DNA from: Mageeibacillus sp. UBA5770
Lineage (GTDB): Bacteria > Bacillota_A > Clostridia > Saccharofermentanales > Saccharofermentanaceae
Reading direction: 5' to 3'
Assembly (NCBI GenBank): GCA_002418705.1
Contig: DIEQ01000129.1
Span: 1-49,559 of the forward strand
Length of the DNA stretch: 49,559 nt
The translations under genes and the position numbers were made by a program. The notes under the pieces were generated by a model. It made no database searches, was not told where the DNA came from, and saw only the letters and a program-made list of their open reading frames with translations. Of this stretch, positions 8,498 through 17,439 are shown in pieces (positions within the stretch are counted from its first letter, which is position 1; each line of letters opens with the position of its first letter).

Positions 8498-8515
8498 GGC
8501 AGCTCGAACGCATAG

Positions 8516-9043
8516 TCAGCATTTCCAGTCGATTTTCGCAGGGTTAGGCTCGTTCTCTACGGCAATAGCACGCAGGGCTGCTTCCATTCGTCCGCATTCT
8601 TCGGCGGCGCTCCTCTCTATTTGTTCCCACGGCGCATTCGTCCCGAGCTGGTCATAAGCAACCGCAATCGCGCCATAAAAGGCAAGCCCTATACAATGCC
8701 GTGCCGAGTGGATGGTCGATGCGCATTGACCTATTGTCCTCGCCGCCGCCTGTGCAGCAGGATTTCCGTCTGCTTCCCGAGCCGCTTCATGGCACTTGAG
8801 GATTGCCGATTTCGCCTGTGGCAGCTTGATTCTTCCTGACAGCCACTCGCGGGCGGCGTACAAAGCGTTTGGCGGACGCGGGTCATCCGGATAATACTTG
8901 CTCCACAGAGGCAGTATAATCCGTTCGGAATATTCAACCGCCCATATTGCAAGTGTTGCCTTACTCTGTGTTTCAATTAATCTCATAAGCGACTGAATAT
9001 ACGGTGCTTTCCAGTTACTTAGCATCTTTCTTGCTTTTGACAT
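8516..9043 (-). CDS. Putative immunity protein (Imm-5-like helical domain)
   Basis: A 175-residue helical, Ala-rich protein containing AREWLSGRIKLPQAKSAILK, CHEAAREADG and ARHCIGLAFYGAIAVAYDQL. I recognise this pattern from proteins annotated as putative immunity proteins in Firmicutes. The assignment is by family memory, and no cognate toxin lies next to it. Its ATG sits inside the tail of a truncated DUF1905 frame, which a deletion has joined to its 5' side. It converges with the NapH-like gene with only 18 bp between them. Confidence 0.6.
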   Translation of the reverse strand: MSKARKMLSNWKAPYIQSLMRLIETQSKATLAIWAVEYSERIILPLWSKYYPDDPRPPNALYAAREWLSGRIKLPQAKSAILKCHEAAREADGNPAAQAAARTIGQCASTIHSARHCIGLAFYGAIAVAYDQLGTNAPWEQIERSAAEECGRMEAALRAIAVENEPNPAKIDWKC

Positions 9044-9156
9044 ATTAATCCCTTTCCGAACTCCGCTTTCACATCATAAGGAAAAACGACATAGGCGCCG
9101 TCTATGTCGGGGACTTTCTGAATGATGGCTTCGAATTCATATGTCTTCTGATTCAT
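9019..9156 (-). pseudogene. DUF1905 protein, N-terminal stub
   Basis: From ATG 9156, with AGAGG seven bases upstream, the product reads YEFEAIIQKVPDIDGAYVVF then PYDVKAEFGKG. This is the conserved first third of DUF1905 proteins. After FGKG the homology stops. The frame runs ten more codons into the start of the immunity-like gene, consistent with a deletion that removed the rest of the gene. It is about 45 codons against a usual length near 95-100. Probably a dead fragment, although its start and ribosome site remain intact. Confidence 0.7.
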
Positions 9157-9187
9157 AATATCGCCTCTTTGCAGGATTTGTATAAAG

Positions 9188-9781
9188 CTAAGTTGTCCTG
9201 GCCTTCTTGCCTTTTTTCCTTTTCCTGAAAAATCTGACAAAAATAATGAATACGATAACCAGAACAATTACAAATATAACGGACAAGGCCGGAATGGCAA
9301 TGGAAAGCACGGAGGCCGCAACTGTGCCAACCGATTCAGCCGTAGAGACAATCGGATTCGCAAGTCCCGCGCTGACAGCGGTCGAGCTCTGGTGAATACC
9401 GTTCGACAAAAGGCTGGTGAGCGTTGCTGCACCTCCGCCTGCGATAATTGCCAGTGTCCACTTAAGCACCGGGTTCATATCGGTAATCACCGATGCCGCA
9501 ACAATAACACCCGCGACGACTCCGGCCGGCAGAGATATCGCATTCAGGAAATTGTCGACATGCGGAATAAAGTATCCGGCGATCTCCAATATCGTAGCAA
9601 CTCCGAAAATAATGACTGCAGGATAACTCGAAATCCACGCAAAGCCGTCCGCAAACTGCATGTATCCGGCAAGCCCGGCAATACCCATAACGAGCAGCGG
9701 CACAAAAATACGGTAACCGCAGACAGCCGCCAGTGCTACACCGAGAAAAACCTGGAGAATAATTTGCAGTATATCTACCAT
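9188..9781 (-). CDS. DUF4126 family membrane protein
   Basis: ATG 9781 is chosen because AGGAG lies eight bases upstream; two earlier ATGs sit too close to it. The 197-residue product has about five hydrophobic segments. They include an N-terminal stretch ending GVALAAVCGYRIFVPLLVMG, the loop SYPAVIIFGVATILEIAGYF, a Gly/Ala-rich LPAGVVAGVIVAASVI, and a last helix with a basic tail RFFRKRKKGKK. This matches DUF4126. Function unknown; probably a small channel- or transporter-like protein. No partner is evident. Confidence 0.82.
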   Translation of the reverse strand: MVDILQIILQVFLGVALAAVCGYRIFVPLLVMGIAGLAGYMQFADGFAWISSYPAVIIFGVATILEIAGYFIPHVDNFLNAISLPAGVVAGVIVAASVITDMNPVLKWTLAIIAGGGAATLTSLLSNGIHQSSTAVSAGLANPIVSTAESVGTVAASVLSIAIPALSVIFVIVLVIVFIIFVRFFRKRKKGKKARTT

Positions 9782-9907
9782 ACACATCACTCCTGTAAAA
9801 TAGAGTAAGCCTTCTGTATATTTATCATACTACTCTCTTAAGATGATTATCAGATCTAAATGCCCGACAAGTTCTAGAACAGCAAGTCCGAAACTAAGGT
9901 CTTTCTA

Positions 9908-10110
9908 TGGCTTATCCGCCGGGATTACCGTGTATATATCGGCAAGGTCGGAGAAAACGAAGTGGGTTTTATTCCAGAGAAACCGAATGATAAGCTGGAT
10001 ATCCAGGTATCAGAAACATTGTCTACGGAAGAAGTCCGGGAACGCGAGCTGCGGCCTCTCAAGCTTATTCAGGACAATTATGAAAAAATCATCTTGTCGA
10101 TGGACTTGAA
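9908..10110 (+). pseudogene. Remnant of a DUF4143-type ATPase (C-terminal 65 codons)
   Basis: The frame beginning CTT at 9911 reads LIRRDYRVYIGKVGENEVGF, then a stretch containing STEEVRERELRPLKLIQDNY. It matches the C-terminus of the intact ATPase at 23371-24600 almost residue for residue. The rest of the gene is missing, and the last residues (after SMD) diverge. The acidic residue in EVDF of the intact copy is changed to EVGF here. It marks the left end of the duplicated segment. Confidence 0.9.
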
Positions 10111-10204
10111 TCCCAATGTTCAACAATCTTACCGTTACGCGAATTCGGTTCGGTGCTGATATGCACGGATCAAATTTCCGTCATTTTCCTCGAGCGTCTC
10201 AAGG

Positions 10205-10342
10205 AGATCAATGCTGCAATTATTGCTCTATCGTCGTCTAAAACAACATGCCATTGTGGAACATCGGACACTTGCAGGCATTATTCATACTGTCGAGATA
10301 CGCCTGCTTCGATACTTTCCACTTTTCATGGAACCATTCCAT
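10205..10342 (-). pseudogene. Remnant of a GNAT acetyltransferase (N-terminal part, frameshifted)
   Basis: From ATG 10342, with AAAGGA eight bases upstream, the reading is MEWFHEKWKVSKQAYLDSMN followed by NACKC. After a one-base shift it continues PQWHVVLDDDRAIIAALI. Together these resemble the start of a GNAT enzyme, with the acetyl-CoA domain missing. Both the frameshift and the truncation show it is dead. It fills the gap between the ATPase remnant and the next gene in copy 1 of the duplication. Confidence 0.65.
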
Positions 10343-10375
10343 ATGCTATTTCCTTTATGAATACCATAGGATTAA

Positions 10376-10825
10376 CTATATCAATGCGACCCTCGCCTCG
10401 CCTGTTGCAACTGAATTGCCCGAAATCGAGATGGCGGAGCAGTTTGATTCTTTCAGGCTGTATTGTCTGGCGTTCTTTTCTAATATATCGGCAAGCATTC
10501 TGGCCAATGTAAAATTAGCTAGAGACACACAGAGCTCGTCTCCGAAATTGAAACGGCGTCCAGTGATCAGGGTTTCAGGTGTTATTCTCAGGTGATCCGG
10601 TATGAAGTGGGGTTGGTAACCCGGCAAAATCTTAGTAAGTACATATCTAAGATGCCGCGTCTCCTGGTCTTCCCTTCCAACGGCAAATGGGTCGCGTCCA
10701 GGTCCCAGCCACACATAAGGTGCTGGCAGCCTTTCGTAAATGATGGCTATGGCTATTATTTTTCTGCTTTTGCTGCTGATTTCCCTCTTATCAAACATAG
10801 CCTCAATCATTTCACTGGAGATCAT
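10376..10825 (-). CDS. Unknown protein, last gene of the duplicated cassette (copy 1)
   Basis: I do not recognise this 149-residue protein. Evidence that it is real: a 3' piece of the same gene survives at 25201-25309, and the differences between copies are conservative in this frame (Ala/Ser, Ser/Thr, Val/Ile) but not in the opposite frame. The C-terminus contains KESNCSAISISGNSVATGEA. It lies 63 bp after the lipoprotein on the same strand. No membrane segment or motif is obvious. It may lack a few C-terminal residues compared with copy 2, which ends ALIVK. Confidence 0.6.
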   Translation of the reverse strand: MISSEMIEAMFDKREISSKSRKIIAIAIIYERLPAPYVWLGPGRDPFAVGREDQETRHLRYVLTKILPGYQPHFIPDHLRITPETLITGRRFNFGDELCVSLANFTLARMLADILEKNARQYSLKESNCSAISISGNSVATGEARVALI

Positions 10826-10888
10826 ACTTTCACCCTCCTTTTCCGGACTGATAAGAGCAAAATCTGCCTGTCAGTACGGTCATTTTTA

Positions 10889-11671
10889 CTATTCAACAAT
10901 CGATAGCTCATGAAACGCGTCATCAAGCCAGTCTTTGAACGATTCATAGCTGACAGGCGAACCTTTTACGGTTGGATATTTATTGGACGGTATCGAGTAA
11001 GGAAATACTGGTTTAGAACCTTCTAATATACCAGCATACAAAATTTCACCGGTTTTTGCTTCTCTTATCTCTATATTGGACTCGACTTTATACCCCATCA
11101 ATTCTTTGCCGTTACTGTACTGCTGGGAATCATAATAAATAAAATTATCTTGAACGATAATATACAAAGAAGCTTCATAAAATGTAGCGCAAGTCAATTC
11201 GGCCGGAAGCTTATCATTCCATTCGTGATATTCGTACATTTCGATTGTGGAATTGTCTTGCTGAAATTTTTTTATGATAATAATACGAACTGGTTCATCT
11301 CCTTTACGACCGTAGATCGCTGCTTCCGGAAACCCCTGACCAAGAGCAGCTATCGCGATAAGAGCCTCATCAACATATTCGCCTTCGGGGCACTTCTCTA
11401 CGTAGGTTTTATAGCCGTCAATTGTTTGGCTTTTCCTGGCTAATCCAATATATGATAAATCTAATTGCGCTCTAGCTTCCTCCGCATATTCTCCATCTGG
11501 GTATTTTGATAAGTATTCATTATTCGCCTCAATCCGCTCCTCATACGACTTGCTCCAACTGTTCTTAGCTTTATTCCTCGCGAACTGTTCGCCACATCCG
11601 CAAAGAGCTATTAACGCAATAAGAAGTACTAAGGTTAATGCAATCAATTTTGAATTCTTACGTTTAAGCAT
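10889..11671 (-). CDS. Lipoprotein with TPR-like repeats (duplicated cassette, copy 1)
   Basis: A 260-residue lipoprotein. A basic start and hydrophobic segment (LIALTLVLLIALIALCGCGE) end in a lipobox with Cys at about residue 25. Two short repeats follow, NEYLSKYPDGEYAEEARAQL and YVEKCPEGEYVDEALIAI, resembling YbgF/outer-membrane tetratricopeptide-like units. The C-terminal 130 residues are beta-rich. The end PVSYESFKDWLDDAFHELS is nearly identical to its paralogue at 25477-26277. It is anchored outside the membrane. It lies 25 bp after a membrane-protein gene on the same strand, so co-transcription is likely. Function unknown. Confidence 0.8.
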   Translation of the reverse strand: MLKRKNSKLIALTLVLLIALIALCGCGEQFARNKAKNSWSKSYEERIEANNEYLSKYPDGEYAEEARAQLDLSYIGLARKSQTIDGYKTYVEKCPEGEYVDEALIAIAALGQGFPEAAIYGRKGDEPVRIIIIKKFQQDNSTIEMYEYHEWNDKLPAELTCATFYEASLYIIVQDNFIYYDSQQYSNGKELMGYKVESNIEIREAKTGEILYAGILEGSKPVFPYSIPSNKYPTVKGSPVSYESFKDWLDDAFHELSIVE

Positions 11672-11696
11672 ATTACGCTCTCCTTTGGAAGCCCTA

Positions 11697-12203
11697 TCAG
11701 CGCTTGATTTTGGAAGCTTTTAACCTTGCTAACACAAGGTATATGAATAAGACTGCACAAATGATAAACAGTACAATCAGCACGCCTGTTTGAATGCTTC
11801 CGGTTCTTAAGCCGAAAACGAATATAATCGAAAAGGTTATTTCAAGAATCACAGCAATTACCCAAAGAGGACTTATGCCAGCCGTCTTGCTGGGAACATA
11901 TTTTGTATTGTCGAGATTTTGCATTGTGTTAATGAGATTATCGATTCCTTTTTGTGCGCCAACAGCCCCGAAATCATCGCTTTTCCCATGAAATAATATT
12001 TTTGTATTACCATCAATGACTTCTACTTGAGCATCTATTTTAACAGTTTGAAGACCATACTTGGTTTTCCCCTGAATCGAGCCTGTCTGACGGTCAATTT
12101 GCTGAACTTTTCCGATCATGACGAATGCTTTTTCAATATCAGATAACGTGTCTGCGGGATTTTTTTCATAGTTAAACTCCCTATCGGTTTTAAAAGCAGA
12201 CAT
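11697..12203 (-). CDS. Two-TM membrane protein of unknown function (duplicated cassette, copy 1)
   Basis: The start at ATG 12203 is nine bases after AAAGG; an earlier in-frame ATG sits directly on the ribosome site. The 168-residue product has a soluble N-terminal half (MIGKVQQIDRQTGSIQGKTK, KIDAQVEVIDGNTKILFHGK) that looks like beta strands. Two helices follow near residues 110-132 and 138-160. The second copy at 26310-26527 is destroyed by two deletions and a frameshift, so this is the only working version here. It sits between the Cys-motif membrane protein and the lipoprotein on the same strand. Confidence 0.72.
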   Translation of the reverse strand: MSAFKTDREFNYEKNPADTLSDIEKAFVMIGKVQQIDRQTGSIQGKTKYGLQTVKIDAQVEVIDGNTKILFHGKSDDFGAVGAQKGIDNLINTMQNLDNTKYVPSKTAGISPLWVIAVILEITFSIIFVFGLRTGSIQTGVLIVLFIICAVLFIYLVLARLKASKIKR

Positions 12204-12336
12204 AATGCACATCCTTTCCGGCTAAAAAAATCTTTAATTACCTAATGATTAATATTTTCATTAATAGTGCCCCCAAACGCATCCAGAATCAGTATTAGTT
12301 TTCTTCATGATATTTCCATATCATGACACTAGTTCG

Positions 12337-13095
12337 TTACATTGCCGCACCCCGGTTTCCGATAATAGTCGCGACAATGCCGGCCACTGCAGCAATCGCT
12401 AAAAGCACATACAACATTACCGGTATTGTCATGACTGCATCGCCGGCGCTGTCAGCCATCATTAATCCCACAAAGACTCCCGAAAACACGATTGACGAAA
12501 AAATACCGATGGTTTCCATGAGAATATGCTTGCGGTCCAACCACCGGACACCTTCAACATGGTTGAGATGGGCTAATTCTCGGGCATAGTCAAGATTCTT
12601 AACCAGTATTGTGCTATAATTTGTGTTTTTTTGTTGCTTATTCTCCGTAAATCCTATCACATGATTTTTCAAGCGGCAGGTTTCGCAAAAAGGGATATGG
12701 ATCCAGTATCTATCCGATGTTAAGGCTGTGTAGATGCGATAAGCAGGAACCGTTTTTGAAGTGAACTCAACTTTACCTAATCCCCTCTTTGAAACTGCTA
12801 CCTCCACAAGCTCCGTCCTCACAGCTGATTTCATGCAGGCAGGGCATTGGGATGGAAATTGCAGACCACTTTCACTCACCGAGAGCGTGGTGACAGTTCC
12901 TCCCTGGTTCATCCATTGAGCTGATTGAATGATAGAGGCATTAATGTCCAGATTGACCTTGATCCTTGCCTGCGGCGAAAATAAATGTGGTGGACGAGCT
13001 GTTCCAACTTGATCCGGTGTTGTCATGACGGTGCCCCGGTATATGCCTGACAAGTTGACGGGAATCAGTTCTGGTATGATTCTTTTCTGTTCCAA
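12337..13095 (-). CDS. Cys-motif membrane protein (duplicated cassette, copy 1)
   Basis: A TTG start at 13095 is used, with AGGA about ten bases upstream; copy 2 uses the same TTG with a better GGAGG. The 252-residue product has two CxxC pairs, CPACMK near residue 85 and CETCRLK near 137. They are probably one metal-binding site. Two helices lie near the C-terminus (IFSSIVFSGVFVGLMMADSA and LYVLLAIAAVAGIVATIIGN). It is about 75-80% similar to the product of 26665-27420 by eye. It is the first gene of the cassette. Unknown function; topology suggests a soluble metal-bound head held on the membrane. Confidence 0.75.
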   Translation of the reverse strand: MEQKRIIPELIPVNLSGIYRGTVMTTPDQVGTARPPHLFSPQARIKVNLDINASIIQSAQWMNQGGTVTTLSVSESGLQFPSQCPACMKSAVRTELVEVAVSKRGLGKVEFTSKTVPAYRIYTALTSDRYWIHIPFCETCRLKNHVIGFTENKQQKNTNYSTILVKNLDYARELAHLNHVEGVRWLDRKHILMETIGIFSSIVFSGVFVGLMMADSAGDAVMTIPVMLYVLLAIAAVAGIVATIIGNRGAAM

Positions 13096-13675
13096 ATCAA
13101 TCGCTTCCTGTCTTTCGGATCAACTGTTGTACTGGTTTCGAATACGTTTGATCACCAGTTTCAGTTGAGTAGGCTGTCACCATTTTCGAAATTCCAGCTG
13201 ATGCTATCAGGCCGATTAAGATACACCAGGTTCTGATACAGATTGTCATTTATTCTTTACATTTACATTTTATACCTTCTGGTATCAAAAATCCATTTAT
13301 TATGTCAAACACTTGCTTCAATGCTCTTCAATTGGAACAATAGTACCGGTCTGATGTCCGGGTTAATTTTTCCTATGGGTAGACATCAAGTATAATCCGT
13401 CAATCCTTATGACAATCTTCGGAAGTAACATATACGCCGTCTTCACTTCTATAACCATTTTCCGTAACTGTAAATACCATCAAAAATATACAGCAGCATC
13501 ACACTTAAGACTAGTCATATCACGTTGTCGGGTATGCAGGTTGCAAATAATTCCAATCAACTGAAAAACGCGGAAGAAAGAAAATCATCTGCTACTGATA
13601 ATTTTCATTCTTCTGCGCTTTATCAAGGAGGAACGTGATGGGCGTTGTTAATTGAAGCGATAGACATTTTACGTC
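13096..13675. other. Intergenic region, 580 bp, no gene found
   Basis: No open frame with a ribosome site and recognisable product was found. A perfect AAGGAGG lies near 13628, but its ATG opens only five codons. A minus-strand frame near 13390-13480 (VFTVTENGYRSEDGVYVTSE) might be a gene scrap, but I cannot assign it. The terminator of the sugar operon occupies the right part. The left part should hold the promoter of the cassette that starts at 13095. Confidence 0.5.
13566..13621 (-). terminator. Long imperfect hairpin terminator of the sugar-transport operon
   Basis: Two arms of about 24 bases (13566-13589 and 13597-13621) are inverted complements with about four mismatches. Read on the minus strand the hairpin is followed by GTTTTTCAG. 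It lies about 55 bp after the last permease stop, as expected for the end of that operon. Confidence 0.65.
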
Positions 13676-14749
13676 TTATAACGTCTTCTTTTTCCTGGAA
13701 CAGATGACACTCTGAAGGACAATAAAGAAGCAGAGCATTGCTGCACGTGTGATCTGCGGCCACCACGGATCCTGGCTGCCTATTGCGGTAACGACCAGTA
13801 GTACGATTCCGGTTGTTAACACGCCGAACAGAGTTCCGAAGATATTACCTACGCCGCCGGTCAAGAGTGTTCCGCCAATAATAGATGCGGCAATCGCGTC
13901 CATTTCAAGGCCGGTTGCCTGCTGAACCGAGCCTGACCGCGTGTGGAAAAGGTATAGGAAGCCGCCGATACCTGCAAGCAGGCCGCAAAGCAGATGGGCA
14001 TTAAATTTGGTTCTCCTGACGTTTATGCCAAGCATCAGGGCGCTTTGCGAATTGCCGCCCACTGCGTAGAAGCTGCGTCCAAGTTTTGTCTTCTTCAGCA
14101 GCCAGATCATCAAAAAGACGATGATAAGCGCTACGATTACGCCGTATTCCAGCTTTGATTGGATAAAAATACCTTTCTTATTGACGTCGCCTAAGAACGG
14201 AATCTGTATTCGCGCACCTGACAGCGTCTCAAAGCCCTTGTTAGCTACCTGTATCTGATTGACTTCTATCAGGGCAACTAACCCTCGACCTAAGAACATA
14301 CCTGCGAGGGTAACAATAAAGGGCTGCATTTCCATGTATGCGATGAGAAACCCCTGAACTGTACCGAATGCCAGGCCGATCGCCAGCGCCAGAATGAGTG
14401 TTGTAAAAAAGTTGAAATTGTAATTGTTGAGGCAGACGATACAGGCCGTACAAATGAGTGCGGTTGAACCGCCTACGGAAATATCAATACTTCCGGTTAT
14501 CATAACAATCGAAAGTCCGCAGGCGATTACGATCAGAGCGGCATTTTCGTTGAAGAGGTTAAAGAACATCTGGATCTTGCTGAAGCCTTTATCTCCGAGG
14601 AAGATAATGGCAAGTGCATAGATCGCAATAAACAGTGAAACAGTAATTGTCAGCAGGAAAGCTGTATCGGTAAGCGGCTCTCTGCGTTTCAGTTTGTTCT
14701 GAAGTGCGCCGATACCTCCTGTTTCCTGCGTTTTATTCAAGAATGACAT
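13676..14749 (-). CDS. Sugar ABC transporter permease (YjfF-like)
   Basis: The start is ATG 14749, ten bases after AAAGGAG; the ribosome site overlaps the end of the upstream permease. The 357-residue product has about nine hydrophobic segments and the BPD_transp_2 pattern, including ITGSIDISVGGSTALIC and AIAASIIGGTLLTGGVGNIF. It ends with a basic tail SRKKKTL. It is the second permease of a ribose/galactofuranose-type importer, and gene order matches E. coli ytfQ-ytfR-ytfT-yjfF. It acts in the cytoplasmic membrane as a heterodimer with the preceding permease. Sugar specificity is inferred only from family. Confidence 0.88.
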   Translation of the reverse strand: MSFLNKTQETGGIGALQNKLKRREPLTDTAFLLTITVSLFIAIYALAIIFLGDKGFSKIQMFFNLFNENAALIVIACGLSIVMITGSIDISVGGSTALICTACIVCLNNYNFNFFTTLILALAIGLAFGTVQGFLIAYMEMQPFIVTLAGMFLGRGLVALIEVNQIQVANKGFETLSGARIQIPFLGDVNKKGIFIQSKLEYGVIVALIIVFLMIWLLKKTKLGRSFYAVGGNSQSALMLGINVRRTKFNAHLLCGLLAGIGGFLYLFHTRSGSVQQATGLEMDAIAASIIGGTLLTGGVGNIFGTLFGVLTTGIVLLVVTAIGSQDPWWPQITRAAMLCFFIVLQSVICSRKKKTL

Positions 14750-14750
14750 G

Positions 14751-15857
14751 CTAACCACGCTCCTTTCCAATGCCTGCATTCAATTTGGAAAATGAGACTT
14801 TTTTGTCGAAGAAACTTTTGAAAATCGGCGTCTGGATGACTACAAGTACAATAATGATCACGGCCTTGAAGACCGGAACGGCATTTGTGTTGACGTTAAG
14901 CGTAGTCAGCATAGAGGTCAGAGTCTGGATGGTATACGCTCCGATAATCGAGCCCGTCATTTTGAATTTTCCGCCGCCGAGCGAATTACCGCCAAGGGCG
15001 ACTGCCAGGATAACATCCATTTCAATGCTGGGCACGATTGTGTAAGGATTCACAGTCTGTACCCTGCTTGCCTGGACAAATCCGGCGATACCGACGCAAA
15101 GACCCAAAATAACAAATGTCAAAAACTTGATCCGTGCAGGATTGAGACCGTTCAGGCTCGAGGCTTTATCATTGATGCCAACAGCCCGGGTATACAGACC
15201 AAGGTTCGTCTTTTTCAGTGCAATGACTGTTACTGCAATAACAGCAATCGTGATGAGTATTGGCGTCGGAATGGGAAATCCCGGAATAAAGTTGCCGTAA
15301 TACCCAAACGAAGGCGCAGCTTTGGGCTTAAGCCCACCCATAGCCATCGAGGCTATCGACCGGCCGGCCGTAAAGAGGATGAGCGTTGCTACCATAGGCT
15401 GTATGTTGAATTTTGAAACAAGAATACCGTTAAAGGCCCCGCAGGCTATACCGGCAAGACAGCCGAGCAAGAGTGCGGCGATGATCGGCGCATGTAATTC
15501 GGAGGGCTGTGTTTCGTTCCCGCACAGGACCCGCATAATCACTCCGCCGACGATCGCGACTGTGGCGCCTACGCTGATATCCTGCCCTCTGGAAGAAGCT
15601 GTAACGAGGGTCATTCCGATGGCAAGAATTACAAGCTCCGTTGCGTTGTTCAGGATATTGATTAGATTTCCCACCAGGACAGGGTTACTGTTACTGTCTC
15701 TGCCCAGGCCGATTGTCAGGAACCCCGGATTAATAAACACGTTGAGCAGCAAAAGAACGGTAAGAAACGCTATGGGGACAAACAAGCTGTGCCTGGTAAT
15801 TGCTTTAAAAACCGATGCTGAACGGTCGGTATCAAGTTTGTTGCTGTTTCTGGACAT
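14751..15857 (-). CDS. Sugar ABC transporter permease (YtfT-like)
   Basis: A 368-residue membrane protein of the BPD_transp_2 (RbsC/YtfT) family. Conserved blocks are TASSRGQDISVGATVAIVGG, KFNIQPMVATLILFTAGRSI and ILAVALGGNSLGGGKFKMTG. The YtfT-type N-terminus (TRHSLFVPIAFLTVLLLLNV) is visible. It begins one base after the ATPase gene ends and its stop precedes the next permease start by one base, so all are tightly coupled. It forms half of the channel of the importer. Confidence 0.88.
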   Translation of the reverse strand: MSRNSNKLDTDRSASVFKAITRHSLFVPIAFLTVLLLLNVFINPGFLTIGLGRDSNSNPVLVGNLINILNNATELVILAIGMTLVTASSRGQDISVGATVAIVGGVIMRVLCGNETQPSELHAPIIAALLLGCLAGIACGAFNGILVSKFNIQPMVATLILFTAGRSIASMAMGGLKPKAAPSFGYYGNFIPGFPIPTPILITIAVIAVTVIALKKTNLGLYTRAVGINDKASSLNGLNPARIKFLTFVILGLCVGIAGFVQASRVQTVNPYTIVPSIEMDVILAVALGGNSLGGGKFKMTGSIIGAYTIQTLTSMLTTLNVNTNAVPVFKAVIIIVLVVIQTPIFKSFFDKKVSFSKLNAGIGKERG

Positions 15858-15858
15858 C

Positions 15859-17367
15859 TTAACTTACACTCCCCGCTATGGTATGCATTATTTTATTCTG
15901 TGTCATATCTTCACCCTTTAATTCACCAACTACATACAGGTCGCGCATGACAATCAGTCTCGAACAGGTTCGCAGCATCTCCTCAATCTCGGACGATATG
16001 AATGTGATACTCATACCCTCGGATGCAAGCTTCAGCACCAGCTTTTGAATTTCCACCTTAGTGCCAATATCAATTCCGCGCGTCGGTTCGTCAAGAATCA
16101 GGTAGTCGGGATGCGTGAGCAGCCAACGGGCAAGAATTACTTTTTGCTGATTTCCGCCGGATAAGGAGTTGATGGGGGTATCTGCCGAAGGGGTTTTTAT
16201 GCCGAGCAGACTGATATACTCATCGGCAAAGGCCTGCGCCTGCGCATTCGTGAACGGCCTGAAGAAGCCTTTCATAACCTGCAGAGCAAGTATGAGGTTC
16301 TCGCGGACAGACAAGTCGCCGATAATACCGTCACGCTTCCGGTCTTCGGAAAGATATCCGATTCCTTTTTTCATGGCTTTTATTGGCGATGTAATGCTGA
16401 CATTCTCACCCTTGATTCGGAGCTTGCCTTTGATGACCTTGTCTGCACCGAAAATGGCACGCACACACTCGCTGCGGCCGGAGCCGAGCAGCCCTGCAAA
16501 GCCCGTTACCTCTCCCTTGTAAGCCGTGAAATTGAATGGCTTTATTCCGGAAGTGCTTGCAAGCTCCTCTGTTTCGATTATTACTTCTTTCGAGGCGCCG
16601 CTTTTCGATTGTGCTTCGTTATGTATTTCAGCCAGATCGTCAAGTTCCTTGCCCATCATTTTGGCAACAAGCTCAACCCGGGGCAATTCCTTAATCTGAT
16701 ATTCCCCGACAAGTTCGCCATTACGCAAAACCGTAATTTTATCGCATAACTCATACACCTGATCAAGGAAATGTGTGACAAATATGATGCCTACGCCTCT
16801 GCTCTTTAGTTCACGCATCAGGGTAAACAGCTTGGCTACCTCATTTTCGTCCAGTGACGAGGTTGGTTCGTCGAGTATCAGCACCTTGCAGTCCATATCC
16901 ACGGCACGGGCAATCGCCACCATCTGCTGAACCGCAATAGAACAGTTTGACAACTGCTGCGTCGCCTTTGCCGTTATCCCCAGACCTTTGAGAATGCTTT
17001 CTGCCCTGCTGTTACTCTTTTTCCAATCAACGAATAAATCACTGGTTCTGCCAATAAACAGATTTTCGGCAACCGTCAGGTTGGGGCACAATGTGATTTC
17101 CTGGTACACCGTACTTATCCCTAGCTTTTGGGCTTCCTGAGGCGCTTTGATATGAACTGGTTTATCAATTCCTTTAATGTGGATTTCTCCGGCATCCTTC
17201 GTGTAGACTCCGGTTAAAACCTTAATTAAGGTAGACTTTCCCGCACCGTTTTCGCCCATCAGGGCGTGGATTTCACCTTCAAGTAAAGTGAAGTCGACGT
17301 TTCGCAAAGCCCGTACACCGGGAAAGCTTTTATGAATATTCCGCATTGTAAGCACTGTGTCCTGCAT
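15859..17367 (-). CDS. Sugar ABC transporter ATP-binding protein, double domain (YtfR-like)
   Basis: ATG 17367 is chosen from family alignment (MQDTVLTMRNIHKSFPGV). GGAGG lies 16 bases upstream, a long gap; an in-frame ATG at 17403 has a weaker site. The 502-residue product holds two ABC modules. Module 1 has Walker A GENGAGKST, a degenerate signature CSIAVQQMVAIAR and Walker B LILDEPTSSLDE. Module 2 has a degenerate Walker A GLLGSGRSE, signature LSGGNQQK and Walker B LILDEPTRGIDIG. This is the RbsA/YtfR/XylG pattern. It drives the two adjacent permeases. Confidence 0.92.
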   Translation of the reverse strand: MQDTVLTMRNIHKSFPGVRALRNVDFTLLEGEIHALMGENGAGKSTLIKVLTGVYTKDAGEIHIKGIDKPVHIKAPQEAQKLGISTVYQEITLCPNLTVAENLFIGRTSDLFVDWKKSNSRAESILKGLGITAKATQQLSNCSIAVQQMVAIARAVDMDCKVLILDEPTSSLDENEVAKLFTLMRELKSRGVGIIFVTHFLDQVYELCDKITVLRNGELVGEYQIKELPRVELVAKMMGKELDDLAEIHNEAQSKSGASKEVIIETEELASTSGIKPFNFTAYKGEVTGFAGLLGSGRSECVRAIFGADKVIKGKLRIKGENVSITSPIKAMKKGIGYLSEDRKRDGIIGDLSVRENLILALQVMKGFFRPFTNAQAQAFADEYISLLGIKTPSADTPINSLSGGNQQKVILARWLLTHPDYLILDEPTRGIDIGTKVEIQKLVLKLASEGMSITFISSEIEEMLRTCSRLIVMRDLYVVGELKGEDMTQNKIMHTIAGSVS

Positions 17368-17439
17368 AGTAATAATATTCAAACCTCCGTTCAGATACGA
17401 CATCCGGACATTAACTGTTACTTCTGTGATTAATAAATA

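Larger units (their letters stand above)
9908..13110. repeat. Segmental duplication, copy 1
   Basis: The order ATPase tail (+), unknown gene (-), lipoprotein (-), membrane protein (-), Cys-motif membrane protein (-) recurs at about 24338-27440. The nucleotide matches are clear at both ends and inside genes. Copy 1 keeps four open genes but only the last 65 codons of the ATPase. Copy 2 keeps the whole ATPase but has lost two of the four genes. A GNAT remnant replaces the arr gene that follows the ATPase in copy 2. Confidence 0.88.

Noticed and set aside
9392..9808. 138-codon plus-strand frame opposite the DUF4126 gene
   Set aside because: The minus frame gives a clean multi-helix membrane protein; this one is polar, Cys/Asn/Arg-rich nonsense.
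10248..10595. Plus-strand open frame of 115 codons over the unknown cassette gene
   Set aside because: Comparison of the two copies shows conservative changes in the minus frame and non-conservative ones in this frame, so it is a shadow.
13627..13660. AAGGAGG followed by ATG on the plus strand
   Set aside because: The frame closes after five codons; no leader-peptide context on this strand.
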